Of a stretch of 11,419 nt of DNA, positions 5,805-11,419 are shown one piece after another. Position 1 is the first letter of the stretch, and each line of letters starts with the position of its first letter. The position numbers were made by a program, and so were the translations under genes. The notes beneath the pieces are model-generated. The model did not search any database and had not been told where the DNA came from. It saw only the letters and a program-made list of their open reading frames with translations. Origin of the DNA: Deltaproteobacteria bacterium (lineage in GTDB: Bacteria > Desulfobacterota > Binatia > UBA9968 > CAXXLF01). The stretch covers positions 1 to 11,419 of the forward strand of contig JACZXR010000031.1 of assembly GCA_022571535.1 (NCBI GenBank), read 5' to 3'.

Positions 5805-7565
5805 CTATCTCATATTTTTAAAATAGTCGACAATGGCCTGGGTCAATCCCCCGACCGTAAACTCACGCGGGACCACGTCAACTCTAATCCCCTTATCCTC
5901 CGCTGTCTTCTGCGTGATCGGGCCGATACAGGCAACAGCAACCGGGGTCAAAAGCTCTTTCACAACCTCACTGGGAAACATCCTGGCAAAATTAATGACG
6001 GTGCTTGAACTTGTGAAAGTCACCATGTCCAACTTCTTCTCAAGTAACAGCGTGTGGAGCCAGGCGGCATCGCTCCTTGGCAGAGCGGCTCGGTAAGCCT
6101 CAATGACATCCGTCTTGGCCCCCCACTCCCGAAGCGTTCTGGGTAGGATGTCCCGTGCCGCTGCCACTCGAGGCAACAGGACCCGCTTCCCGTTTAGCTC
6201 CTCGGGCTTTAGCTCTTGTAAGATCGCCTCGGCCCTATACTCACCAGGCACGAGGTCGACGTGGAGATCAAAGGACTCCAGACCCTTGGCGGTCTCAGGT
6301 CCGATAGCTACAATCCTAATCCCCTTGAGGTCACGAATAGTTCGCCCCATATGATGGAGGCGTTCAAAAAAATGCCTCACCCCGTTTACACTGGTAAAGA
6401 CAAGCCAGTCATACGTCTCGATCCTCTGGATGGCTCTATCCAGAGGACTGTAGCTCTTCGGGGGAAGAATCTCTATGGTGGGAAACTCAACTACCTCCCC
6501 CCCCAACTCCTCGATTTCCCGCACAAAGGAGTTGGCTTGAAGGCGGGGTCGAGTGATCACAATGTGGCGGCCGAAAAGAGGTTTGTCTTCGCCCGCTGGA
6601 CCTTCTCTTCCACTAACCGTGTTAATCGCCCGAGCCTCGCTGACGGAACCATCACGTCCAGCAGCCAGAATTTCACCCGCGCCTTCTTGCAAAAGTCGCT
6701 CTGCTAACTCCTTTCCCAACTTTTCGGCCTCTCCTAACGGACCCACAACCTCCCCTTTTAAGAGTCTTCCCCCATCTGCATCGCCCACTACTCCCATCAG
6801 CTTGATCTGGTCTTCAGTGACGCAGCCCCACGCCCCGACCGGTATCTGACATCCCCCTCCCAAGCGTTTGAGGAATGCCCTTTCTGCCGAAACTTCCACG
6901 GAGGTGGGGGCGTGATGAAGAAATGCAACCTCCTGAATCACTGGACCTTCAACCCTGCTCTCCAAACCTAAGGCCCCCTGACCCACCGCACTCAAACAGA
7001 TTTCGGGAGGAAGATACTCGGTTACTCGATCCCCCCGTCCTATACGCTTGAGGCCTGCAACCGCCATAATGAGCGCTTCCACTTCGCCTCGAGCCAATTT
7101 TTTAAGCCGCGTATCAATATTCCCCCGAATGGGTAGAACCATAAGGTCAGGCCGATAGTGGAGAATCTGTGCCTGCCGACGGAGGCTTCCCGTTCCCACC
7201 CTGGTCCCTGAAGGCAGGTCTTTCAAACCCCTTTGGTCCATGCTCACCAAGCCATCGCGCGGATCCTCTCGCTCCGTAATAACCGCTATGATCAGCCCTG
7301 TTGGAATCTCTGTGGGTAGATCCTTCATAGAATGGACCGCCAGATCGATTTTTTTCTGGACCAGGGCCTCCTCGATCTCCTTGACAAAAATCCCTTTTCC
7401 TCCAATAGCTCCAATCGGGACCGTGAGGAAGCGATCTCCACTGGTCTTAATAATCACCATTTCAACCTTAAGGTAAGGGTTCCGCTCTTGGAGCATCCGC
7501 TTCACCCAGCCTGCCTGGGCCAAAGCGAGTCTGCTCCCTCGCGTACCTATGCGAATTACCTTCAT
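5805..7565 (-). CDS. hemCD: Fused hydroxymethylbilane synthase / uroporphyrinogen-III synthase
   Basis: The 586-residue protein joins two consecutive enzymes. Residues 1 to about 300 are porphobilinogen deaminase (HemC), which polymerises four porphobilinogens on a dipyrromethane cofactor. Motifs are RIGTRGSRLALAQ (5-17), HSMKDLP (78-84, with catalytic Asp82), GTGSLRR (124-130), RGNIDTR (147-153) and the cofactor cysteine C239 in GGGCQIPVGAWG. A linker at about 301-330 leads to uroporphyrinogen-III synthase (HemD, about 331-586). It closes and inverts ring D: GRHIVITRP (332-340), LVFTSVNGVRHFF (388-400), MVTFTSSSTVINF (514-526) and VACIGPITQKTA (544-555). Fusion would let unstable hydroxymethylbilane pass directly to the second site. 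I chose the ATG at 7565 because it begins the conserved MKVIRIGTRGSRLA. An in-frame TTG at 7622 would add 19 residues encoded by repeat-like sequence. The ribosome site is weak. No methyltransferase (CobA) domain is attached. Confidence 0.97.
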   Translation of the reverse strand: MKVIRIGTRGSRLALAQAGWVKRMLQERNPYLKVEMVIIKTSGDRFLTVPIGAIGGKGIFVKEIEEALVQKKIDLAVHSMKDLPTEIPTGLIIAVITEREDPRDGLVSMDQRGLKDLPSGTRVGTGSLRRQAQILHYRPDLMVLPIRGNIDTRLKKLARGEVEALIMAVAGLKRIGRGDRVTEYLPPEICLSAVGQGALGLESRVEGPVIQEVAFLHHAPTSVEVSAERAFLKRLGGGCQIPVGAWGCVTEDQIKLMGVVGDADGGRLLKGEVVGPLGEAEKLGKELAERLLQEGAGEILAAGRDGSVSEARAINTVSGREGPAGEDKPLFGRHIVITRPRLQANSFVREIEELGGEVVEFPTIEILPPKSYSPLDRAIQRIETYDWLVFTSVNGVRHFFERLHHMGRTIRDLKGIRIVAIGPETAKGLESFDLHVDLVPGEYRAEAILQELKPEELNGKRVLLPRVAAARDILPRTLREWGAKTDVIEAYRAALPRSDAAWLHTLLLEKKLDMVTFTSSSTVINFARMFPSEVVKELLTPVAVACIGPITQKTAEDKGIRVDVVPREFTVGGLTQAIVDYFKNMR

Positions 7566-7580
7566 CTCGTCACAATCCAT

Positions 7581-7647
7581 AATCCAGAAGACAGAATCAG
7601 AAAGGAAAAACTCCGAAGCCAAATTCTGGATCCTGCATTCTGAATCC
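7581..7647. repeat. Imperfect inverted repeat between hemA and hemCD
   Basis: AATCCAGAAGACAGAATCAG (7581-7600) can pair with most of CTGGATCCTGCATTCTGAAT (7626-7645), one gap and a few mismatches, across a 25-base loop. Repeated ATTCTG/TTCTGG words give the region a minisatellite look. It fills most of the 92-base hemA-hemCD gap and sits just upstream of the hemCD start, so it could act as an intercistronic hairpin or be a dispersed repeat. Confidence 0.4.
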
Positions 7648-7657
7648 TCCCGACGTC

Positions 7658-8935
7658 TTACTTTTCGTCCAGATTGAAGAACTTCTTGAGTGCCTCTACA
7701 TAAACTGATTTACTGTCATGTTGAGTCCTTAAACGAGCAATCGGGTCATGCAAAATCTTGTTGATCATAGACAATGTTAGCTCCTCAAGGGCTTGTCTCT
7801 CCATGTCCGAAAGACCCTTCAGGTTTGTGCTTAGAGACTTTTCCAACTCTTTCTGCCTAATCTCTTCAAATTTCCCTTTAAGGGCTACAATGGTCGGCAC
7901 CTGCTCCAAGGATTCCAGCCAGTGGAGAAAACCTTCGACCTCCTCATCGACAATCTCCTCGGCCCTAATCGTCTCACCTTCCCTCCCTTTAAGGTTCTCC
8001 TTGGAGACATCTTTTAGATGGTCGATGTTGTAGAGATAGACGTTGTCAATCCCATTGATACGCGGATCGAAATTGTTGCGTCTATCACCGAGGTCAATAA
8101 AGAACATTGCCTTCTGCTTTCTCTCCCTCAAGACCTCCGTTATCGTCTCAGTTCCCAAGAGGAACTGGGGTGTCTCGGTAGAACCGATAATCACATCGGC
8201 CAGCTTGAGGTAACGGTGATAGTCCTCAAACCGAATGGGGCTGGCGTGAAACTCCTCGGCTAGCTTCACCGCGTGCTCAAAAGTACGATTGGTAATCATC
8301 AGGCTTCGGACTCCGTTTTGGATGAGATGCCGGACTACTAAATTGCCCATCCTCCCCGCCCCTATGACCATCACGGTCTTATCTTCGAGATTATCGAAGA
8401 TGCGTTTTGCCAGATCTACTGCCACCGAGCTTATGGAAACCGGGCGCTTGGCAATCGCCGTCTCACTTCGCACCTTTTTGGCCACAGAAAAGGATCGATG
8501 GAAGAGGCGATGGAGGACCGTCCCAACCGTGCCCGCCTCCCGGGCAGCGAAATAGTAGTCTTTCAACTGCCCCAGGATTTGTGGCTCCCCTACCACCATG
8601 GAGTCGAGACTTGCGGCAACGCGGAAGAGGTGGCGCACCGCACTCTGATCCGAATAGGTATACAGGTGGCTCAACAGCCCGTCACGGTCTTCACCAGATT
8701 CCTGTTCTAAGAGAAATCTCTTGATATCCTGAACAGCTGTTTTCTCCTCTGCCGATGCTGCCAGCACCTCGACCCGATTACAGGTGGACAGGATTACCCC
8801 CTCCTCAATTGAAGGCAGAGAGACAAGACGCTTAAGGGACTCCGTCATGGATCTATTTTCAAAGGCAACCCTTTCGCGGACCTCAATGGGCGCGGTCTCG
8901 TGGTTAAGACCCACGATAATGACCTTTGTTTTCAT
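7658..8935 (-). CDS. hemA: Glutamyl-tRNA reductase
   Basis: HemA reduces glutamyl-tRNA(Glu) with NADPH to glutamate-1-semialdehyde, the first committed step of the C5 tetrapyrrole pathway. The 425-residue protein has GLNHETAPIEVRE (9-21), the catalytic cysteine C52 in LSTCNRVE, and GEPQILGQLKDYY (116-128). The NADPH-binding loop is VIGAGRMG (190-197), followed by SLMITNRT (211-218). The C-terminal dimerisation helices extend from about 325 to 425. The motif usually reading close to D-A-V-P-R-x-x-D-P is here DLGDRRNNFDP (281-291), an unusual version. The ATG at 8935 is the natural start, because GLNHETAP lies at the usual distance; longer in-frame readings overlap ccsA. It begins two bases after the ccsA TAG with no clear ribosome site, so translation is probably coupled. 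HemA is often controlled by heme feedback, but nothing in this sequence shows that here. Confidence 0.97.
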   Translation of the reverse strand: MKTKVIIVGLNHETAPIEVRERVAFENRSMTESLKRLVSLPSIEEGVILSTCNRVEVLAASAEEKTAVQDIKRFLLEQESGEDRDGLLSHLYTYSDQSAVRHLFRVAASLDSMVVGEPQILGQLKDYYFAAREAGTVGTVLHRLFHRSFSVAKKVRSETAIAKRPVSISSVAVDLAKRIFDNLEDKTVMVIGAGRMGNLVVRHLIQNGVRSLMITNRTFEHAVKLAEEFHASPIRFEDYHRYLKLADVIIGSTETPQFLLGTETITEVLRERKQKAMFFIDLGDRRNNFDPRINGIDNVYLYNIDHLKDVSKENLKGREGETIRAEEIVDEEVEGFLHWLESLEQVPTIVALKGKFEEIRQKELEKSLSTNLKGLSDMERQALEELTLSMINKILHDPIARLRTQHDSKSVYVEALKKFFNLDEK

Positions 8936-8937
8936 AT

Positions 8938-9759
8938 CTACTCGAATCTGCCACCGTGCCGGCCAGGGAAAACGGAGTCCCCTAAGAGAAAATAGCCCAG
9001 GACAACGGCAAAACCCACAATGGTCCAGAAGGCTGCCTTTTTCCCACGCCACCCGGCTGTCAACCGGCCGTGGAGCAACCCCCCGTATAGTATCCAGGTG
9101 ATTGCCGATGAGATCTGACGTGGCTCCCAGGACCAGTATTCCCCCCAATGGACACGAGCCCAGAGACTTCCCGTGATGATACCTAATGTCATGAGCGGGA
9201 AGCCCCAGATCAAAAAGACATAGTTGAGACGATTCAACCTCTCCAGAGAGGGAAAGTGTTTGTTCAGAACGGATATCTTCTTGTTTTTTAGCTGATATTC
9301 ATGAAGCAGGTACATGACGCTAACTGCAAATGCCAATGCAAAAAAGGCATTTCCCAGGAAAGCCAATGTGACGTGGAGGGGAAGCCAATAGGTTTTAAGA
9401 GTCAGGGGAAGCTCTCCACCACCCACCCCTAAAGTAAAGGCTGCCAGAGACATCAGAAAGGCCAAGGGGGCAATGAAACAACCAAGAACCGTCAATCGAT
9501 ACTTATACTGTACCGGGAGGTAGACCCCTACCATGAGCCAGCTATAGAAAGAGAGGGCCTCACGCAAATGCGTCACTGCCGGATAGCCGGTGTGAAAGAA
9601 ATAGACTCCGAGGGCTGCAGTGTGGATTAAAAAACCGGCAAAGACAAGAAGGAGGGAAAGGCGAGAGGAAATGTCCTTTGCAACGACAAGATGGAAGATA
9701 AAGCTACCCGTTGCCAGAAAATAGATCGCAGAGGTAATCTGAAGAAGAATAACATCCAT
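8938..9759 (-). CDS. CcsA/HemX-type cytochrome c assembly membrane protein
   Basis: This 273-residue polytopic membrane protein has about eight hydrophobic segments (roughly 5-25, 34-54, 66-84, 90-111, 127-152, 179-199, 215-233, 243-261). It carries the tryptophan-rich signature of the CcsA/CcmC heme-handling family as WGEYWSWEPRQISSAITW (205-222). Candidate heme-ligand histidines are H64, H129, H230 and H268. The C-terminal LGDSVFPGRHGGRF resembles the loop near the end of CcsA/HemX proteins. CcsA works with ResB/Ccs1 to deliver heme for cytochrome c maturation. HemX, the Bacillus relative encoded next to hemA, is known to affect HemA level. No resB is in the window, and the partner here is hemA, so a HemX-like role is quite possible. 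It starts the hem operon. The ATG at 9759 has no clear Shine-Dalgarno sequence, and a TATAAT lies 12 bases upstream. Confidence 0.88.
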   Translation of the reverse strand: MDVILLQITSAIYFLATGSFIFHLVVAKDISSRLSLLLVFAGFLIHTAALGVYFFHTGYPAVTHLREALSFYSWLMVGVYLPVQYKYRLTVLGCFIAPLAFLMSLAAFTLGVGGGELPLTLKTYWLPLHVTLAFLGNAFFALAFAVSVMYLLHEYQLKNKKISVLNKHFPSLERLNRLNYVFLIWGFPLMTLGIITGSLWARVHWGEYWSWEPRQISSAITWILYGGLLHGRLTAGWRGKKAAFWTIVGFAVVLGYFLLGDSVFPGRHGGRFE

Positions 9760-9771
9760 GAGTAACGGGCC

Positions 9772-9799
9772 ATTATACCCTAACCTTTAGCCGGCTAAA
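9772..9799 (-). promoter_or_regulatory. TATAAT box with adjoining 14-bp palindrome before the ccsA-hem operon
   Basis: On the minus strand a perfect TATAAT (9777-9772) lies 12 bases before the ccsA ATG. Eight bases further upstream is a perfect 14-bp palindrome, TTTAGCCGGCTAAA (9786-9799), just where the spacer and -35 region should be. The hexamer at -35 distance (TTTTAG) is poor. This arrangement fits a promoter controlled by a dimeric regulator bound at the palindrome. The implied leader would be only a few bases, agreeing with the missing ribosome site. Sequence seen; regulatory role inferred. Confidence 0.4.
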
Positions 9800-9846
9800 A
9801 TACCCATCTTCTCCTACCACCCGAGGAATATTGTAGGGAATACTGG

Positions 9847-9881
9847 CACGGCGGCTCCGCAGGATCAGCAGCCGCCCCGTG
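9847..9881. repeat. GC-rich hairpin between mltD and ccsA
   Basis: GGCGGCT (9850-9856) pairs perfectly with AGCCGCC (9870-9876), extended by CAC/GTG after a 2-base bulge. It lies in the 159-base gap after the mltD stop. There is no T-run on the minus-strand side, so it is at best a rho-dependent pause or 3' stabiliser. Apart from this and the palindrome before ccsA, I see nothing in the gap except a short frame discussed as rejected. Confidence 0.4.
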
Positions 9882-9918
9882 ACTGGAAGTTCGAACAACG
9901 GCTTCTTTACGCCGGGGG

Positions 9919-11115
9919 TCAATGTGTAGGTATTTTTAGAAGCTGTCCAATGGAAATGAAATGGATATTCGACAGTCCGTTGATGTTTTGAATCTCGTAT
10001 ACAGAGATTCGATAATTCCGGGCAATATAAGACAGGGTTTCTCCCTTCGTCACACGGTGACGAATCCAAGGACGATTCACTATTTTTTGATAGGCTGCTG
10101 CAAAGGCCTCCAAATTTTCTGCAGGTACCTTGACGCGATACCACTTGGGGAGGAACTTAATCTTACGGCTCAGTGCTGGGTTCCAGCTAAGAAACTCCTG
10201 GCGGGAAACCCCTGTGGATTTAATCAGAGATGACACAGAAATAGGCTGTTCTAGCTCCATCTCTTCTATCGGGATGGGGGAGTGGTACTCGATATCGGGA
10301 AAATAATCCTCAACCTTGCTGGCCACTTCCAATGCGGCCAAAAACTCAGCATAGAAATTTTTCGAAGAAATACCGAAGGTACGACTCTTGTAGTGCCGGA
10401 TAATTGCCATAAGATCCGAAGAGCCCACCTGCTTTGTGGCCCGAAGAATCCCCCTCTCACCGTGATTATAAGCAGTGATCGCCAACGGCCAGCTGCCGAA
10501 CAGTTCGTAGTTTTTCTCCAATAGACTAGCGGCAGCACGTGTGGATTCCAGAGGATCTTTTCTTTCATCCACTCTAGAAGTGACGTGAAGAAACCGCCTT
10601 CCCGTACTGCGCATAAACTGCCAGATCCCGACCGCCCCCGCATGGGAGTAAGCATCGATTTGAAAAGATGACTCGATCAGAGGCAGGTAGGCAAGCTCGA
10701 TCGGAAGACCCCTCTCTTCAAAGATCCTCTGCATCTGTTCCAAATAACGGCGAGAGTGTTCTAGCCCCAAAACAAAACGCTCTTTCACCCCTCGCTGAAC
10801 CCGCACCCTGTCCATTGACTTGAGGCCATACCTGCGCTTGATTTTCCTCCGTTCTGCCCTAATCAGCCGACGGACACCGCGCCTCTTCCCAGCCTCCACT
10901 ACCTTATAGATCTTCGTTGGATTAATCGAATCGTAGAAGATTAGCTCCGACCCTCCATATTTCGTAAAGACCAGCTTCCAGAATTCAACCGAACTCTCAA
11001 GACCGGGCAGAAGCGGAAACGGATCTTCTCCTGCAAGTGCATAATCCTCAACTGGATGGAAGGGAATCAGCGAAATGAAGGCAAGGAAAAGAAAGACCGA
11101 TAACCTGTGGACCAA
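9919..11115 (-). CDS. mltD: MltD-like membrane-bound or periplasmic lytic transglycosylase with LysM domain
   Basis: Lytic transglycosylases cleave the MurNAc-GlcNAc bond of murein and leave 1,6-anhydro-muramic acid ends in the periplasm. The 398-residue protein starts with an export signal (hydrophobic 6-18, probable cleavage after ALA at 26-28; no lipobox cysteine). A charged segment (75-110) leads to the SLT catalytic domain: LPIELAYLPLIESSF (137-151) with catalytic E148, AGAVGIWQFM (159-168) and ITAYNHGERGI (213-223). Residues 290-332 are the linker unit commonly found in MltD. One LysM peptidoglycan-binding domain closes the protein (352-396: HRVTKGETLSYIA...IGQLLKIP). E. coli MltD is longer and has more LysM units. 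The start is TTG at 11115: an in-frame stop lies just upstream, and this start gives a proper signal peptide. GAGG is about 18 bases before it, so the ribosome site is weak. Confidence 0.92.
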   Translation of the reverse strand: MVHRLSVFLFLAFISLIPFHPVEDYALAGEDPFPLLPGLESSVEFWKLVFTKYGGSELIFYDSINPTKIYKVVEAGKRRGVRRLIRAERRKIKRRYGLKSMDRVRVQRGVKERFVLGLEHSRRYLEQMQRIFEERGLPIELAYLPLIESSFQIDAYSHAGAVGIWQFMRSTGRRFLHVTSRVDERKDPLESTRAAASLLEKNYELFGSWPLAITAYNHGERGILRATKQVGSSDLMAIIRHYKSRTFGISSKNFYAEFLAALEVASKVEDYFPDIEYHSPIPIEEMELEQPISVSSLIKSTGVSRQEFLSWNPALSRKIKFLPKWYRVKVPAENLEAFAAAYQKIVNRPWIRHRVTKGETLSYIARNYRISVYEIQNINGLSNIHFISIGQLLKIPTH

Positions 11116-11158
11116 ATACGCGATTTATTCTTACCTCGAAATAAATAAAAATTAACTT

Positions 11159-11188
11159 ATGGTAACGGGAACACTATCTATCTGTCAA
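11159..11188 (-). promoter_or_regulatory. Probable sigma-70-type promoter for mltD
   Basis: On the minus strand a perfect TTGACA (11188-11183) is followed after 18 bases by TACCAT (11164-11159, four of six consensus bases). The expected start of transcription would give a leader of roughly 40 bases before the mltD TTG codon. Seen in sequence; activity inferred. Confidence 0.45.
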
Positions 11189-11293
11189 GAAAAAGAAGGC
11201 TCACATTCAAGATGTGTTGTTTGGGTGGTTTCTCCCACTGTCGAGGCCTGTGCCATCCTCCTCTCCCCTGTTCCTCAGACCTCCAGCTTTCCT

Positions 11294-11334
11294 CCCCCTC
11301 GGATGCTCACACTCAATGTTTGGTGCCGAGGGGG
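11294..11334. repeat. Perfect 9-bp GC-rich hairpin upstream of mltD
   Basis: CCCCCTCGG (11294-11302) and CCGAGGGGG (11326-11334) form a perfect 9-bp stem with a 23-base loop. A smaller bulged hairpin, GTCTGCTCC/GGGAGAC (about 11334-11356), adjoins it. Neither is followed by a T-run. It could be part of a structured RNA on the minus strand, but I could not match it to 6S, SRP, tmRNA or RNase P signatures. Confidence 0.4.
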
Positions 11335-11419
11335 TCTGCTCCGAAAAGGGAGACATCCGTTACTGAACCTTCTCAGAAAGTAAAAAGGTTAGGTTAAGTA
11401 GCTGAAAACAAACAGGCAG

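Larger units (their letters stand above)
11116..11419. other. Non-coding region upstream of mltD
   Basis: No credible gene in these 304 bases: the short open frames on either strand have no ribosome site and low-complexity translations. It holds the probable mltD promoter and a strong hairpin (both listed). It also has a weak CACAT/ATGTG stem followed on the minus strand by CTTCTTTTTCTT (about 11189-11215), which could terminate a transcript arriving from beyond the window edge. Confidence 0.55.

Noticed and set aside
7566..7622. Longer hemCD reading starting with TTG at 7622
   Set aside because: The added 19 residues come from repeat-like sequence, and the conserved HemC N-terminus begins at the ATG at 7565.
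8936..9148. Longer hemA reading with 71 extra N-terminal residues
   Set aside because: It overlaps the C-terminal coding part of ccsA in another frame and has no similarity to HemA; the ATG at 8935 gives the normal start.
9773..9900. Minus-strand frame between mltD and ccsA reading LTPGVKKPLFELPVTGRL and ending at a TAA at 9773
   Set aside because: It has fair codon composition but no ATG/GTG start with a ribosome site outside mltD, it runs through the palindrome before ccsA, and it matches no family I know.
9885..9915. GTTCGAAC sequence suggesting a tRNA T-arm
   Set aside because: The bases flanking the loop do not form the required 5-bp stem on either strand, and no acceptor or anticodon stem is found at the right distance.
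11190..11390. 6S RNA, SRP RNA or RNase P RNA upstream of mltD
   Set aside because: Superficial words (GAGGAAAG, GAGCATCCGAG) are present on the minus strand, but the ordered conserved elements of these RNAs are not.

Overview
The window suggests an anaerobic Gram-negative bacterium of medium GC content. Tetrapyrroles are made from glutamyl-tRNA by the C5 route. There is a tungsten-type aldehyde:ferredoxin oxidoreductase, a CcsA/HemX-type heme or cytochrome c membrane protein, and an exported MltD-like murein transglycosylase. A Desulfobacterota-like or allied lineage would fit, but no marker here fixes the taxon.

Region by region: (1) 1-1440, minus strand: the start of an unidentified gene cut by the window edge, preceded 1 nt upstream by a PaaK-like adenylate-forming ligase with a TTG start. 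(2) 1441-1897: non-coding and rich in inverted repeats, with three consecutive hairpins that look like the remnant of an IS200/IS605-type end. (3) 1898-4505, plus strand: an 85-residue protein of unknown function, then a full-length aldehyde:ferredoxin oxidoreductase. A MoaD/ThiS-like ubiquitin-fold protein ending in Gly-Gly overlaps the oxidoreductase stop codon; its best start is CTG (or ATT). (4) 4506-4751: no gene. It holds a compact, highly structured repeat element bounded by a perfect 16-bp inverted repeat, one arm of which runs over the hemB stop codon. (5) 9759 down to 4752, minus strand: a tetrapyrrole operon in the order ccsA/hemX-like, hemA, hemC-hemD fusion, hemB. (6) 11115-9919, minus strand: mltD-like lytic transglycosylase. 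(7) 11116-11419: no gene; a plausible promoter for mltD and a strong GC-rich hairpin.

The hem operon covers glutamyl-tRNA to uroporphyrinogen III except for the glutamate-1-semialdehyde aminotransferase step (hemL), which is not in the window. The gene set recalls the Bacillus hemAXCDB cluster, but the X-like gene precedes hemA and hemC and hemD are one gene. A 14-bp palindrome next to a TATAAT box lies just before the first gene of this operon. The oxidoreductase and the MoaD-like protein form a second unit, in which the MoaD-like protein probably supplies sulfur for the pterin cofactor.

Most of the window is ordinary metabolism. The points that deserve another look are the structured element at 4546-4755, the non-canonical start of the MoaD-like gene, the hairpin cluster at 1480-1577, and the palindromes and hairpins placed in the control regions of the hem operon.
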